Below are positions 13,801 to 27,651 of a stretch of 64,000 bases of DNA, in pieces. The notes below the pieces were generated by a model. That model was not told where the DNA came from, searched no databases, and saw nothing but the letters and a program-made list of their open reading frames with translations. Position 1 is the stretch's first letter; each line of letters opens with the position of its first letter. Source of the stretch: Coriaria nepalensis (taxonomy: Eukaryota; Streptophyta; Magnoliopsida; Cucurbitales; Coriariaceae); NCBI GenBank assembly GCA_027186245.1, contig CP114481.1:22599501-22663500 (forward strand), given 5' to 3'. A program made the position numbers and the translations under genes.

Positions 13801-15640
13801 AAACAATTTAATGGTCGAAAAGACTGAGTGATGTTCTTTTTAATGGTAAAATAATTCATTGTTGTCTTGAATAGATTAATTACAAGTTATGTAAGAAAAT
13901 AATGTTTGAAGGGCAAAAATAGAATTCATTCGAATTAATTTAGAATGATTTAATGACTAGAAGAGACTCAATGACATTGACTTTAAAGCTAAACCAATGC
14001 ATTGTTGCCTTCAATAGATCAACTGCAAGTTATGCACGAAAGTCACGTTTAAAGGCTGAATTTCGTTCGAAGTGATTCAAAATGATTTACAGACTAAAAG
14101 AGACGCAAAAATATGATTTTAAGGCTAAAAAATGCATAGTTGCCATCAATAGATCAATTGCAAGTTATGCATGAGAGTCGCGTTTTAAAAGCAAAAAGAG
14201 AATTGATTCGAAGTGCCTTCAAACAATTTAATGGTTGAAAAGACTGAGTGAATGCTTTTTAATGGTAAAATAATTCATTGTTGTCATCAATAGATTAATT
14301 ACAACTTATGTAAGAAAATAATGTTCGAAGGGCAAAAATAGAATTCGTTCGAATTAATTTAGAATGATTTAATGACTGGAAAAGACACAGTGACATGACT
14401 TTAAGGCTAAATAAATGCATTGTTGCTTATAATAGATCAACTGCAAGTTATGCACGAAAGTCATATTTAAAGGCCGAATTTCGTTCGAAGTGATTTAGAA
14501 TGATTTACTGACTAAAAGAGACGCAAAAATATGACTTTAAAGCTAAAAAATGCATAGTTGCCATCTATAGATCAATTGCAAGTTATGCATGAGAGTCGCG
14601 TTTTAAAAGCAAAAAGAGAATTGATTCGAAGTGCCTTCAAACAATTTAATGGTTGAAAAGACTGAGTGAATGCTTTTTAATGGTAAAATAATTCATTGTT
14701 GTCATCAATAGATTAATTACAACTTATGTAAGAAAATAATGTTCGAAGGGCAAAAATAGAATTCGTTCGAATTAATTTAGAATGATTTAATGACTGGAAA
14801 AGACACAGTGACATGACTTTAAGGCTAAATAAATGCATTGTTGCTTATAATAGATCAACTGCAAGTTATGCACGAAAGTCATATTTAAAGGCCGAATTTC
14901 GTTCGAAGTGATTTAGAATGATTTACTGACTAAAAGAGACGCAAAAATATGACTTTAAGGCTAAAAAATGCATAGTTGCCATCAATAGATCAATTGCAAG
15001 TTATGCATGAGAGTCGCGTTTTAAAAGCAAAAAGAGAATTGATTCGAAGTGCCTTCAAACAATTTAATGGTTGAAAAGACTGAGTGAATGCTTTTTAATG
15101 GTAAAATAATTCATTGTTGTCATCAATAGATTAATTACAACTTATGTAAGAAAATAATGTTTGAAGGGCAAAACTAGAATTCGTTCAAATTAATTTAGAA
15201 TGATTTAATGACTAGAAGAGACTCAGTGACATTACTTTAAGGCAAAACAAATGCATTGTTGCCTATAATAGATCAACTGCAAGTTACGCACGAAAGCCAT
15301 GTTTAAAGGCTGAATTTCGTTCAAAGTGATTTAGAATGATTTACTGACTAAAAGAGACGCAAAAATATGACTTTAAGGCTAAAATAATGCATAGTTGCCA
15401 TCTATAGATCAATTGCAAGTTATGCATGAAAGTCGCGTTTTAAATGCAAAAAGAGAATTCGTTCGAAGTGCCTTCAAACAATTTAATGATTGAAAAGACT
15501 GAGTGATATGCTTTTTAATGCTAAAATAATGCATTGTTGTCTTCAATAGATTAATTAAAAGTTATGTAAGAAAATAATGTTTGAAGGGCAAAAATAGAAT
15601 TCGTTCGAATTAATTTAGAATGATTGAATGACTGGAAAAG
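13801..15640 (+). repeat. Copy of the 5-unit repeat interior, with one added unit
   Basis: Starting at ATGGTCGAAAAGACTGAG (13811) the array repeats the interior of the 5-unit block (compare 5848 and 7944), with the same GTTCTTTTTAATGG and GATTCAAAATGATTTACAG variants. The unit carrying TTGATTCGAAG and TTGTCATCAATAG is present three times here instead of two, an expansion by one 419 bp unit. Confidence 0.72.
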
Positions 15641-16297
15641 ACTAAGTGACATGACTTTAAGGCTTAACAAATGCATTGTTGCCTTCAATAGATGAACTGC
15701 AAGTTACGCACGAAAGTCATGTTTAAAGGCTGAATTTCGTTCGAAGTGATCCAAAATGATTTACAGACTAAAAGAGACGCAAAAATATGATTTTAAGGCT
15801 AAAAAGATGCATAGTTGCCATCAATAGATCAATTGCAAGTTATGCATGAAAGTCGCATTTTAAATGCAAAAAGAGAATTGGTTCGAAGTGCCTTCAAACA
15901 ATTTCATGATTGAAAAACAGAGTGATATGCTTTTTAATGCTAAAATAATGCATTGTTGTCTTTAATAGATTAATTACAACTTATGTAGAAAAATAATGTT
16001 TGATGGGCGAAAATAGAATTCGTTCGAATTAATTTAGAATGATTTAATGATTGGAAAAGACTCAGTGACATTACTTTAAGGAAAAACAAATGCATTGTTG
16101 CCTATAATAGATCAACTGCAAGTTACGCACGAAAGTCATGTTTAAAGGCTGAATTTCGTTCAAAGTGATTTAGAATGATTTACTGACTAAAAGAGACGCA
16201 AAAATATGACTTTAAGGCTAAAAAATGCATAGTTGCCATCTATAGGTCAATTGCAAGTTATGCATGAAAGTCGCGTTTTAAATACAAAAATAGAATT
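15640..16297 (+). repeat. Mosaic units joining two array types
   Basis: The units combine variants seen apart elsewhere: GATCCAAAATGATTTACAG as near 10729, AAAACAGAGTGATATGC as near 10050, and ATTACTTTAAGGAAAAAC as near 9786. The pattern reads as several exchange junctions in about 650 bp. No unique DNA is inserted. Confidence 0.6.
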
Positions 16298-17530
16298 GGT
16301 CCGAAGTGCCTTCAAACAATTTAATGATTGAAAAGACTGAGTGATATGCTTTTTAATGCTAAAATAATGCATTGTTGTCTTCAATAGATTAACTACAAGT
16401 TATGTAGGAAAATAATGTTTGAAGGGCGAAAATAGAATTCGTTCGAATTAATTTAGAATGATTTAATGACTAGAAGAGACTTAGTGACATGACTTTAAGG
16501 CTAAACAAATGCATTGTTGCCTTCAATAGATCAACTGCAAGTTATGGACGAAAGTCATATTTAAAGGCCGAATTTCGTTCGAAGTGATTTAGAATGATTT
16601 ACTGACTAAAAGAGACGCAAAAATATGACTTTAAGGCTAAAAAATGCATAGTTGCCATCAATAGATCAATTGCAAGTTATGCATGAAAGTCGCATTTTAA
16701 ATGCAAAAAGAGAATTGGTTCGAAGTGCCTTCAAACAATTTCATGATTGAAAAGACTGAGTGATATGTTTTTTAATGGTAAAATAATTCATTGTTGTCTT
16801 CAATAGATTAATTACAAGTTATGTAAGAAAATAATGTTTGAAGGGCAAAAATGGAATTCGTTCGAATTAATTTAGAATGATTTAACGACTAGAAGAGACT
16901 CAGTGACATGACTTTAAGGCTAAACAAACGCATTGTTGCCTTAAATAGATTAACTGCAAGTTATGCACTAAAGTCATGTTTAAAGGCCGAATTTCATTCG
17001 AAGTGATTTAGAATGATTTACTGACTAAAAGAGACGCAAAAATATGACATTAAGGCTAAAAAATGCATAGTTGCCATCAATAGATCAATTACAAGTTATG
17101 CATGAAAGTCGCGTTTTAAAAGCAAAAAGAGAATTGGTTCGAAGTGCCTTCAAACAATTTAATGATTGAAAAGAATGAGTGATATGCTTTTTAATGCTAA
17201 AATAATGCATTGTTGTCTTCAATAGATTAATTACAGGTTATGTAAGAAAATATTGTTTGATGGGCGAAAATAGAATTCGTTCGAATTAATTTAGAATGAT
17301 TTAATGACTTCAAAAGACTCAGTGACATGACTTTAAGGCTAAACAAATGCATTGTTGCTTATAATAGATCAACTGCAAGTTATGCACGAAAGTCATATTT
17401 AAAGGCCGAATTTCGTTCGAAGTGATTTAGAATGATTTACTGACTAAAAGAGACGAAAAAATATGACATTAAGGCTAGAAAATGCATAGTTGCCATCAAT
17501 AGATCAATTGCAAGTTATGCATGAAAGTCG
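16298..17530 (+). repeat. Copy of 11272-12500 (12-unit, 5026 bp shift)
   Basis: GGTCCGAAG at 16298 corresponds to 11272, and CGAAAAAATATGACATT near 17454 to 12428. Both shifts are 5026 bp, 12 units. The AACGACTAGAAG, AACGCATTGTTGCC and TGATGGGCG variants recur in order. A few differences, such as ATTACAAGTTATG in place of ATTAGAAGTTATG, show some divergence since copying. Confidence 0.75.
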
Positions 17531-20500
17531 CGTTTTAAATGCAAAAGGAGAATTGGTTCGTAGTGCCTTCAAACAATTTAATGGTTGAAGAGACTGAGTG
17601 AATGCTTTTTAATGGTAAAATAATTCATTGTTGTCATCAATAGATTAATTACAACTTATGTAAGAAAATAATGTTTGAAGGGCAAAAATAGAATTCGGTT
17701 AAATTAATGTAGAAAGATTTAATGATTAGAAGAAACTCAATGACATGACTTTAAGGCTAAACAAATGCATTGATGCCTTCAATAGATCAACTGCAAGTTA
17801 CGCACGAAAGTCATGTTTAAAGGCCGAATTTCGTTCGAAGTAATTTAGAATGATTTACTGACTAAAAGAGACGCAAAAATATGAATTTCAGGTTAAAAAA
17901 ATGCATAGTTGCCATCAATAGATCAATTGCATGTTATGCATGAAAGTCGCGTTTTCAATGCAAAAAGAGAATTCGTTCGAAGTGCCTTCAAACAATTTTA
18001 TGATTGAAAAGACTGAGTGATGTGCCATTTAATGGTAAAATAATGCATTGTTGTCTTCAATAGATTAATTACAAGTTATGTAAGAAAATAATGTCTGAAG
18101 GGCAAAAATAGAATTCATTCGAATTAATTTAGAATGATTTCATGATTGGAAGACACTCAGTGACATGACTTTAAGCCTAAACAAATGCATTGTTGCTTAC
18201 AATAGATCAACTGCAAGTTATGGACGAAAGTCATGTTTGAAACCCGAATTTCATTCGGAGTGATTTAGAAAGCTTTAATGACTAAAAGAGACGCAATAAT
18301 ATGACTTTAAGGCTAAAAAATACATAGTTGCCATCAATAGATCAATTGCAAGTTATGCATGAAAGTCGCGTTTTAAAAGCAAAAAGAGAATTGGTTTGAA
18401 GTGCCTTCAAACAATTTAATGATTGAAAAGAATGAGTGATATGCTTTTTGATGCTAAAATAATGCATTGTTGTCTTTAATAGATTAATTACAACTTATGT
18501 AGAAAAATAATGTTTGATGGGCGAAAATAGAATTCGTTCGAATTAATTTAGAATGATTTAATGATTGGAAAAGACTCAGTGACATGACTTTAAGGCTAAA
18601 CAAATGCATTGTTGCTTATAATACATCAACTGCAAGTTATGCACGAAAGTCATATTTAAAGGCCGAATTTCGTTCGAAGTGATTTAGAATGATTTAATAA
18701 CTAAAAGAGACGCAATAATATGACTTTAAGGCTAAAAAATGAATAGTTGCCTTCAATAGATCAAGTGCAAGTTATGCATGAAAGTCGTGTTTTAAATACA
18801 AATAGAATTGGTTCGAAGTGCCTCCAAACAATTTAATGATTGAAAAGACTGAGTGATATGCTTTTTAATGCTAAAATAATGCATTGTTGTCTTCAATAGA
18901 TTAATTGCAAGTTATGTATGAAAATAATGCTTGAAGGGCGAAAATAGAATTCGTTCGAATTAATTTAAAATGAATTAATGACTAGAAGTGACTTAGTGAC
19001 ATGACTTTAAGGCTAAACAAATGCATTGTGGCCTTCAATAGATCAACTGCAAGTTACGCACGAAAGTCATGTTTGCAAGCTGAATTTCGTTCGAAGTGAT
19101 TTAGAATGATTTACTGACTAAAATAGACGCAAAAATATGACTTTAAGGCTAAAAAATGCATAGTTGCCATCAATAGATCAATTGCAAGTTATGCATGAGA
19201 GTCGCGTTTTAAACGCAAAAAGAGAATTGGTTCGAAGTGCCTTCAAACAATTTAATGGTCGAAAAGACTGAGTGATGTTCTTTTTAATTGAAAAATAATT
19301 CATTGTTGTCTTGAATAGATTAATTACAAGTTATGTAAGAAAATAATGTTTGAAGGGTAAAAATAGAATTCGTTCGAATTAATTTAGAATGATTTAATGA
19401 CTGGAAGAGACTTAGTGACATGACTTTAAGGCTAAACAAATGCATTGTTGCCTTCAATAGATCAACTGCAAGTTATGCACGAAAGTCAAGTTTAAAGGCC
19501 GAATTTCCTTCGAAGTGATTAAGAAAGATTTAATGACTAAAAGAGACGCAAAAATATGACTTTAATGCTAAAAAATGCATAGTTGCCATCAATAGATCAA
19601 TTGCAAGTTATGCATGAAATTCGCGTTTTAATAGCACAAAGAGAATTGGTTCGAAGTGCCTTCAAACAATTTAATGATTGAAAAGAATGAGTGATATGCT
19701 TTTTAATGCTAAAATAATGCATTGTTGTCTTCAATAGATTAATTACAAGTTATGTAAGAAAATAATGTTTGAAGGGCGAAAATAGAATTCGTTTGAATTA
19801 ATTTAGAATGATTTAATGACTAGAAGAGACTCAGTGACATGACTTTAAGGCTAAACAAATGCATTGTTGCTTATTATAGATCAACTGCAAGTTATGCACG
19901 AAAGTCATATTTAAAGGCCGAATTTCGTTCGAAGTGATTTAGAATGATTTACTGACTAAAAGAGACGAAAAATTATGACATTAAGGCTAAAAAAATGAAT
20001 AGTTGCCTTCAATAGATCAATTGCAAGTTATGCATGAAAGTCGCGTTTTAAATGCAAAAAGAGAATTGGTTCGTAGTGCCTTCAAACAATTTAATGGTTG
20101 AAAAGACTGAGTGAATGCTTTTTAATGGTAAAATAATTCATTGTTTTCTTCAATAGATTAATTACGACTTATGTAAGAAAATAATGTTTGAAGGTCAAAA
20201 ATAGAATTCGTTTGAATTATTTTAGAATGATTTAATGACTAGAAGAAACTCAATGACATGACTTTAAGGCTAAACAAATGCATTGATGCCTTCAATAGAT
20301 AAATTGCAAGTTACGGACGAAAGTCGTGTTTAAAGGCCGAATTTCGTTCGAAGTGATTTTGAATGCTTTACTGACTAAAAGAGACGCAAAAATATGAATT
20401 TAAGGTTAAAAAAATGCATAGTTGCTCTCAATAGATCAATTGCATGTTATGCATGAAAGTAGCGTTTTAAATGCAAAAAGAGAATTGGATCGAAGTGCCT

Positions 20501-22640
20501 TCAAACAATTTCATGATTGAAAAGACTGAGTGATATGCTTTTTAATGCTAATGTAATGCATTGTTGTTTTCAATAGATTAATTACAAATTATGTAAGAAA
20601 ATAATGTTTGAAGGGCGAAAATAGAATTCGTTCGAATTGATTTAGAATGATTTAATGACTGGAAGAGACTTAGTGACATGACTTTAAGGCTAAACAAATG
20701 CATTGTTGCTTATAATAGATCAACTGCAAGTTATGCACGAAAGTCATGTTTAAAGGCCGAATTTCGTTCGAAGTGATTTAGAATGATTTAATGACTAAAA
20801 GAGAGGCAAAAATATGACTTTAAGGCTAAAAAATGCATAGTTGCCATCAATAGATCAATTGCAAGTTATGCATGAAAGTCGGGTTTTAAAAGCAAAAAGA
20901 GAACTGTTCGAAGTGCCTTCAAACAATTTAATGATTGAAAAGACAGAGTGATATGGTTTTTAATGCTAAAATAATGCATTGTTGTCTTCAATTGATTAAT
21001 TCCTAGTTATGTAAGAAAATAATGTTTGAAGGGCGAAAATAGAATTCGTTCGAATTAATTTTGAATGATTTAATGACTAGAAGAGACTTAGTGACATGAC
21101 TTTAAGGCTAAAGAAATGCATTGTTGCCTTCAATAGATCAACTGCAAATTATGCACGAAAGTCATGTTCAAAGGCCGAATTTCGTTCGAAGTGATTTAGA
21201 ATGATTGACTGACTAAAAGAGACGCAAAAATATGACTTGACGGCCAAAAAATGCATAGTTGCCATCAATAGATCAATTGCAAGTTATGCATGAAAGTCGC
21301 GTTTTAAATGCAAAAAGAGAATTGGTTCGAAGTGCCTTCAAACAATTTAATGGTTGAAAAGACTGAGTGATATGCTTTTTAATGCTAAAATAATTCATTG
21401 TTGTCCTCAATAGATTAATTAAAAGTTATGTAAGAAACTAATGTTTGAAGGGCGAAAATAGATTTCGTTCGAATTAATTTAGAATGATTTAATGACTAGA
21501 AGAGACTCAGTGACATGACTTTAAGGCTAAACAAATGCATTGTTGCCTTCAATAGATCAACGGTAAGTTATGCACGAAAGTCATGTTTAAAGGCCGAATT
21601 TCGTTCGAAGTGATTTAGAATGTTTTACTGACTAAAAGAGATGCAAAAATATGACATTAAGGCTAAAAATTGCATAGTTGCCAACAATAGATCGATTGCA
21701 AGTTATGCATGAAAGTCGCGTTTTAAATGCAAAAAGAGAATTGGTCCGAAGTCCCCTCACACAATTTAATGATTGGAAAGACTGAGTGATATGCTTCTTA
21801 ATGTTAAAATATTGCATTGTTCTCTTTAGTAGATTAATTGCAAGGTATGTAAGAAAATAATGTTTGAAGGGCGAAAATAGAATTCGTTCGAATTAATTTA
21901 GAATGATTTAATGACTAGAAGAGACTCAGTGACATGACTTTAAGGCTAAACAAATGCATTGTTTCCCTCAATAGATCAACTGCAAGTTATGCACGAAAGT
22001 CATGTTCAAAGGCTGAATTTCGTTTGAAGTGATTTAGAATGATTTACTGAATAAAAGAGACTGAAAAATATGACTTTAAGGCTAAAAAAAGCATAGTTGC
22101 CATCAATAGATCAATTGCAAGTTATGCATGAAATTCGCGTTTTAAATGCAAAAAGAGAATTGGTTCGGAGTCCCCTCAAACAATTTAATGATTGAAAAGA
22201 TTGCATTATATGCTTTTTAATGCTAAAATCATGCATTTTTGTCTTCGGTAGATTAATTGCAAGTTATGTAAGGAAATAATGTTTGAAGGGCGAAAATAGA
22301 ATTCCTTCAAATTAATTTAGAATGATTTAATGACTAGAAGAGACTCAGTGACATGACTTTAAGGCTAAACGAATGCATTGTTGCCTTCGATAGATCACCT
22401 GCAAGTTATGCATGAAAGTCAAGTTTAACGGCCGAATTTCGTTCGAAGGGATTTAGAAAGATTTAATGACTAAAAGAGACGCAATAATATGACTTTAAGG
22501 CTAAAAATTGAATAGTTGCCTTCAATAGATCATGTGCAAGTTATGCATGAAAGTCGTGTGTTAAATACAAATAGAATTGGTTCGAAGTGGCTTCAAACAA
22601 TTTAATGATTGAAAAGACTGAGTGATATGCTTTTTAATGC
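17531..22640 (+). repeat. Diverged, unordered satellite segment
   Basis: About twelve 419 bp units with many private substitutions and no clear block repetition at short range. Examples are GAATTCGGTTAAATTAATG near 17693, AACCCGAATTTCATTCGG near 18241, TTGAAAAATAATTC near 19288 and TTTCTTCAATAG near 20147. The A palindrome is mostly intact as AATTCGTTCGAATT. Greater divergence between neighbours suggests that this part has escaped recent homogenisation. No gene or transposon is visible inside it. Confidence 0.72.
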
Positions 22641-25020
22641 TAAAATAATGCATTGTTGTCTTCAGTAGATTAATTGCAAGTTATGTAAGAAAATAATGTT
22701 TGAAGGGCGAAAATAGATTTCGTTCGAATTAATTTAGAATGATTTAATGACTAGAAGAGACTTAGTGACATGACTTTAAGGCTAAACAAATGCATTGTTG
22801 CCTTCAATAGATCAACTGCAAGTTACGCACGAAAGTCATGTTTAAAGGTTGAATTTCGTTCGAAGTGATTTAGAATGGTTTACAGACTAAAAGAGACGCA
22901 AAAATATGACTTTAAGGCTAAAAAAATGCATAGTTTCCATCAATAGATCAATTGCAAGTTATGCATGAAATTTGCATTTTAAATGCAAAAAGAGAATTGG
23001 TTCGAAGTCCCCTCAAACAATTTAATGATTGAAAAGACTGAGTGATATGCTTCTTAATGCTAAAATAATGCATTGCTGTCTTCAATAGATTAATTAAAAG
23101 TTATGTAAGAAAATAATGTTTGAAGGGCGAAAATAGATTTCGTTCGAATTAATTTAGAATGATTTAATGACTAAAAGAGACTTAGTGACATGACTTTAAG
23201 GCTAAACAAATGCACTGTTGCCTTCAATAGATCAACTGCAAGTTATGCACGAAAGTCATGTTCAAAGGCTGAATTTCATTCCGAGTGATTTAGAATGATT
23301 TACTGGCTAAAAGAGATGCAAAAATATGACTTTAAGGCCAAAAAATGCATAGTTGCTGTCAATAGATCAATTGCAAGTTATGCATGAAAGTCGCGTTTTA
23401 AATGCAAAAGGGAATTGGTTCGAAGTGCCTTCAAACAATTTAATGATTGAAAAGACTAAGTGATATGCTTTTTAATGGTAATATAATTCATTGTTGTCTT
23501 CAATTGATTAATTAAAAGTTATGTAAGAAAATAATGTTTGAAGGGCAAAAATAGATTTCGTTCAAATTAATTTAGAATGATTTAATGACTAGAAGAGACT
23601 TAGTGACATGACTTTAAGGCTAAATAAATACATTGTTGCCTTGAATAGATTAACTGCAAGTTATGCACGAAAGTCATGTTTAAAGGCCGAATTTCGTTCG
23701 AAGTGATTTAGGATGATTTACTGAATAAAAGAGACTGAAAAATATGACTTTAAGGCTAAAAAATGCATAGTTGCCATGAATAGATCAATTGCAAGTTATG
23801 CATGAAAGTCGCGTTTTAAATGCAAAAAGAGAATTGGTTCGAAGTGGCTTCAAACAATTTAATGATTGAAAAGACTGAGTGATATGCTTTTTAATGCTAA
23901 AATAATGCATTGTTGTCTTCAGTAGATTAATTGCAAGTTATGTAAGAAAATAGTTTTTGAAGGGCGAAAATAGATTTCGTTCGAATTAATTTAGAATGAT
24001 TTAATGACTAGAAGAGACTTAGTAACATGACTTTAAGGCTAAACAAATGCATTGTTGCCTTCAATAGATCAACTGCAAGTTACGCACGAAAGTCATGTTT
24101 AAAGGTTGAATTTCGTTCGAAGTGATTTAGAATGGTTTACTGACTAAAAGAGACGCAAAAATATGACTTTAAGGCTAAAAAAATGCATAGTTTCCATCAA
24201 TAGATCAATTGCAAGTTATGCATGAAATTAGCATTTTAAATGCAAAAAGAGAATTGGTTCGAAGTCCCCTCAAACAATTTAATGATTGAAAAGACTGAGT
24301 GATATGCTTCTTAATGCTAAAATAATGCATTGCTGTCTTCAATAGATTAATTTAAAGTTATGTAAGAAAATAATGTTTGAAGGGCGAAAATAGATTTCGT
24401 TCGAATTAATTTAAAATGATTTAATGACTAAAAGAGACTTAGTGACATGACTTTAAGGCTAAACAAATGCACTGTTGCCTTCAATAGATCAACTGCAAGT
24501 TATGCACGAAAGTCATGTTCAAAGGCTGAATTTCATTCGGAGTGATTTAGAATGATTTACTGGCTAAAAGAGATGCAAAAATATGACTTTAAGGCCAAAA
24601 AATGCATAGTTGCCGTCAATAGATCAATTGCAAGTTATGCATGAAAGTCGCGTTTTAAAAGCAAAAAGAGAATTGGTTCGAAGTGCCTTCAAACAATTTA
24701 ATGATTGAAAAGACTGAGTGATATGCTTTTTAATGGTAAAATAATTCATTGTTGTCTTCAATAGATTAATTAAAAGTTATGTAAGAAAATAATGTTTGAA
24801 GGGCAAAAATAGATTTCGTTCGAATTAATTTAGAATGATTTAATGACTAGAAGAGACTTAGTGACATGACTTTAAGGCTAAATAAATACATTGTTGCCTT
24901 GAATAGATTAACTGCAAGTTATGCACGAAAGTCATGTTTAAAGGCCGAATTTCGTTCGAAGTGATTTAGGATGATTTACTGAATAAAAGAGACTGAAAAA
25001 TATGACTTTAAGGCTAAAAA
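22641..25020 (+). repeat. 3-unit block in tandem (1257 bp shift)
   Basis: TAGTTTCCATC at 22931 and 24188, and TTAGGATGATTTACTG near 23711 and 24969, are 1257-1258 bp apart. The two sets share GATTTCGTTC in A, AAGTCCCCTCAAAC in C and AAATACATTGTTGCC in B. A relative of the last unit recurs near 27063. These are among the first units from the left of the GATTTC type. Confidence 0.78.
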
Positions 25021-27651
25021 ATGCATAGTTGCCATGAATAGATCAATTGCAAGTTATGCATGAAAGTCGCGTTCTAAATGCAAAAAGAGAATTGGTTCGC
25101 AGTGCCTTCAAACAATATAATGGTCGAAAAGAGTGAGTGATATGCTTCTTAATGGTAAAATAATTCATTGTTGTCTTGAATAGATTAATTACAAGTTATG
25201 TCAGAAAATAATGTTTGAAGGGTAAAAATAGAATTCATTCGAATTAATTAAGAATGATTTAATGACTAGAAGACACTCAGTGACACGACTTTAAGGCTAA
25301 ACAAATGCATTGTTGCCTTCAATGGATCAACTGCAAGTTATGCGCGAAAGTCAAGTTTAAAGGCCGAATTTCCTTCGAAGTGATTAAGAAAGATTTAATG
25401 ACTAAAAGAGACGCAAAAATATGACTTTATGGCTAAAAAATGCATAGTTGCCATCAATAGATCAATTGCAAGTTATGCATGAAAGTCGCATTTTAAAAGC
25501 AAAAAGAGAATTGGTTTGAAGTGCCTTCAAACAATTTAATGGTTGAAAAGACTGAGTGATATGCTTTTTAATGGTAAAATAATTCATTGTTGTCTTCAAT
25601 AGATTAATTACAAGTTTTGTAGGAAAATAATGTTTGAAGGGTGAAAATAGAATTTGTTCGAATTAATTTAGAATGATTTAATGACTAGAAGGGACTCAGT
25701 GACATGACTTTAAGGCTAAATAAATGCATTGTTGCCTTCAATAGATCAACTGCAACTTATGCACGAAAGTCATGTTTAAAGGCCGAGTTTCGTTCGAAGT
25801 GATTTAGAATGATTTACTGACCAAAAGAGACGGAAAAACATGACTTTAAGGCTAAAAAATGCATAGTTGCCATCAATAGATCAATTGCAAGTTATGCATG
25901 AAAGTCGCGTTTTAAATGCAAAAAGAGAATTGGTTCAAAGTGCTTTCAAACAATTTAATGATTGAAAAGACTGAGTGATATGCTTCTTTATGGTAAAATA
26001 TTCATTGTTGTCTTGAATAGATTAATTACAAGTTATGTAAGAAAATAATGTTTGAAGGGTAAAAATAGAATTCGTTCGAATTAATTTAGAATGATTTAAT
26101 GACTAGAAGAGACTCAGCGACATGACTTTAAGGCCAAACAAATGCATTGTTGCCTTCAATAGATCAACTGCAAGTTATGCGCGAAAGTCAAGTTTAAAGG
26201 CCGAATTTCCTTCGAAGTGATTAAGAAAGATTTAATGACTAAAAGAGACGCAAAAATATGACTTTATGGCTAAAAAATGCATAGTTGCCATCAATAGATC
26301 AATTGCAAGTTATGCATGAAAGTCGCATTTTAAAAGCAAAAAGAGAATTGGTTCGAAGTGCCTTCAAACAATTTAATGGTTGAAAAGACTGAGCGATATG
26401 CTTTTTAATGGTAAAATAATTCATTCTTGTCTTCAATAGATTAATTACAAGTTTTGTAGGAAAATAATGTTTGAAGGGCGAAAATAGAATTCGTTCGAAT
26501 TAATTTAGAATGATTTAATGACTAGAAGAGACTCAGTGACATGATTCTAAGGTTAAATAAATGCATTGTTGCCTTCAATAGATCAACTGCAAGTTATGCA
26601 CGAAAGTGATGTTTAAAGGCCGAATTTCGTTCGGAGTGATTTAGAATGATTTACTGACTAAAAGAGACCCAAAAATATGACTTTAAGGCTAAAAAATGCA
26701 TAGTTGCCATCAATAGATCAATTGCAAGTTATGCATGAAAGTCGCGTTTTAAATGCAAAAAGAGAATTGGTTCGAAGTGCCTTCAAACAATTTAATGATT
26801 GAAAAGACTAAGTGATATGCTTTTTAATGGTAATATAATTCATTGTTGTCTTCAATAGATTAATTAAAAGTTATGTAAGAAAATAATGTTTGAAGGGCAA
26901 AAATAGATTTCGTTCGAATTAATTTAGAATGATTTAATGACTAGAAGAGACTTAGTGACATGACTTTAAGGCTAAATAAATACATTGTTGCCTTGAATAG
27001 ATTAACTGCAAGTTATGCACGAAAGTCATGTTTAAAGGCCGAATTTCGTTCGAAGTGATTTAGGATGATTTACTGAATAAAAGAGACTGAAAAATATGAC
27101 TTTAAGGCTAAAAAATGCATAGTTGCCATCAATAGATCAATTGCAAGTTATGCATGAAAGTCGCGTTTTAAATGCAAAAAGAGAATTGGTTCGCAGTGCC
27201 TTCAAACAATTTAATGGTCGTAAAGACTGAGTGATATGCTTTTTAATGGTAAAATAATTCATTGTTGTCTTGAATAGATTAATTACAAGTTATGTAAGAA
27301 AATAATGTTTGAAGGGTAAAAATAGAATTCGTTCGAATTAATTTAGAATGATTTAATGACTAGAAGACACTCAGTGACACGACTTTAAGGCTAAACAAAT
27401 GCATTGTTGCCTTCAATGGATCAACTGCAAGTTATGCACGAAAGTCAAGTTTAAAGGCCGAATTTCCTTCGAAGTGATTAAGAAAGATTTAATGACTAAA
27501 AGAGACGCAAAAATATGACTTTATGGCTAAAAAATGCATAGTTTCCATCAATAGATCAATTGCAAGTTATGCATGAAAGTCACGTTTTAAAAGCAAAAAG
27601 AGAATTGGTTCGAAGTGCCTTCAAACAATTTAATGGTTGAAAAGACTGAGT

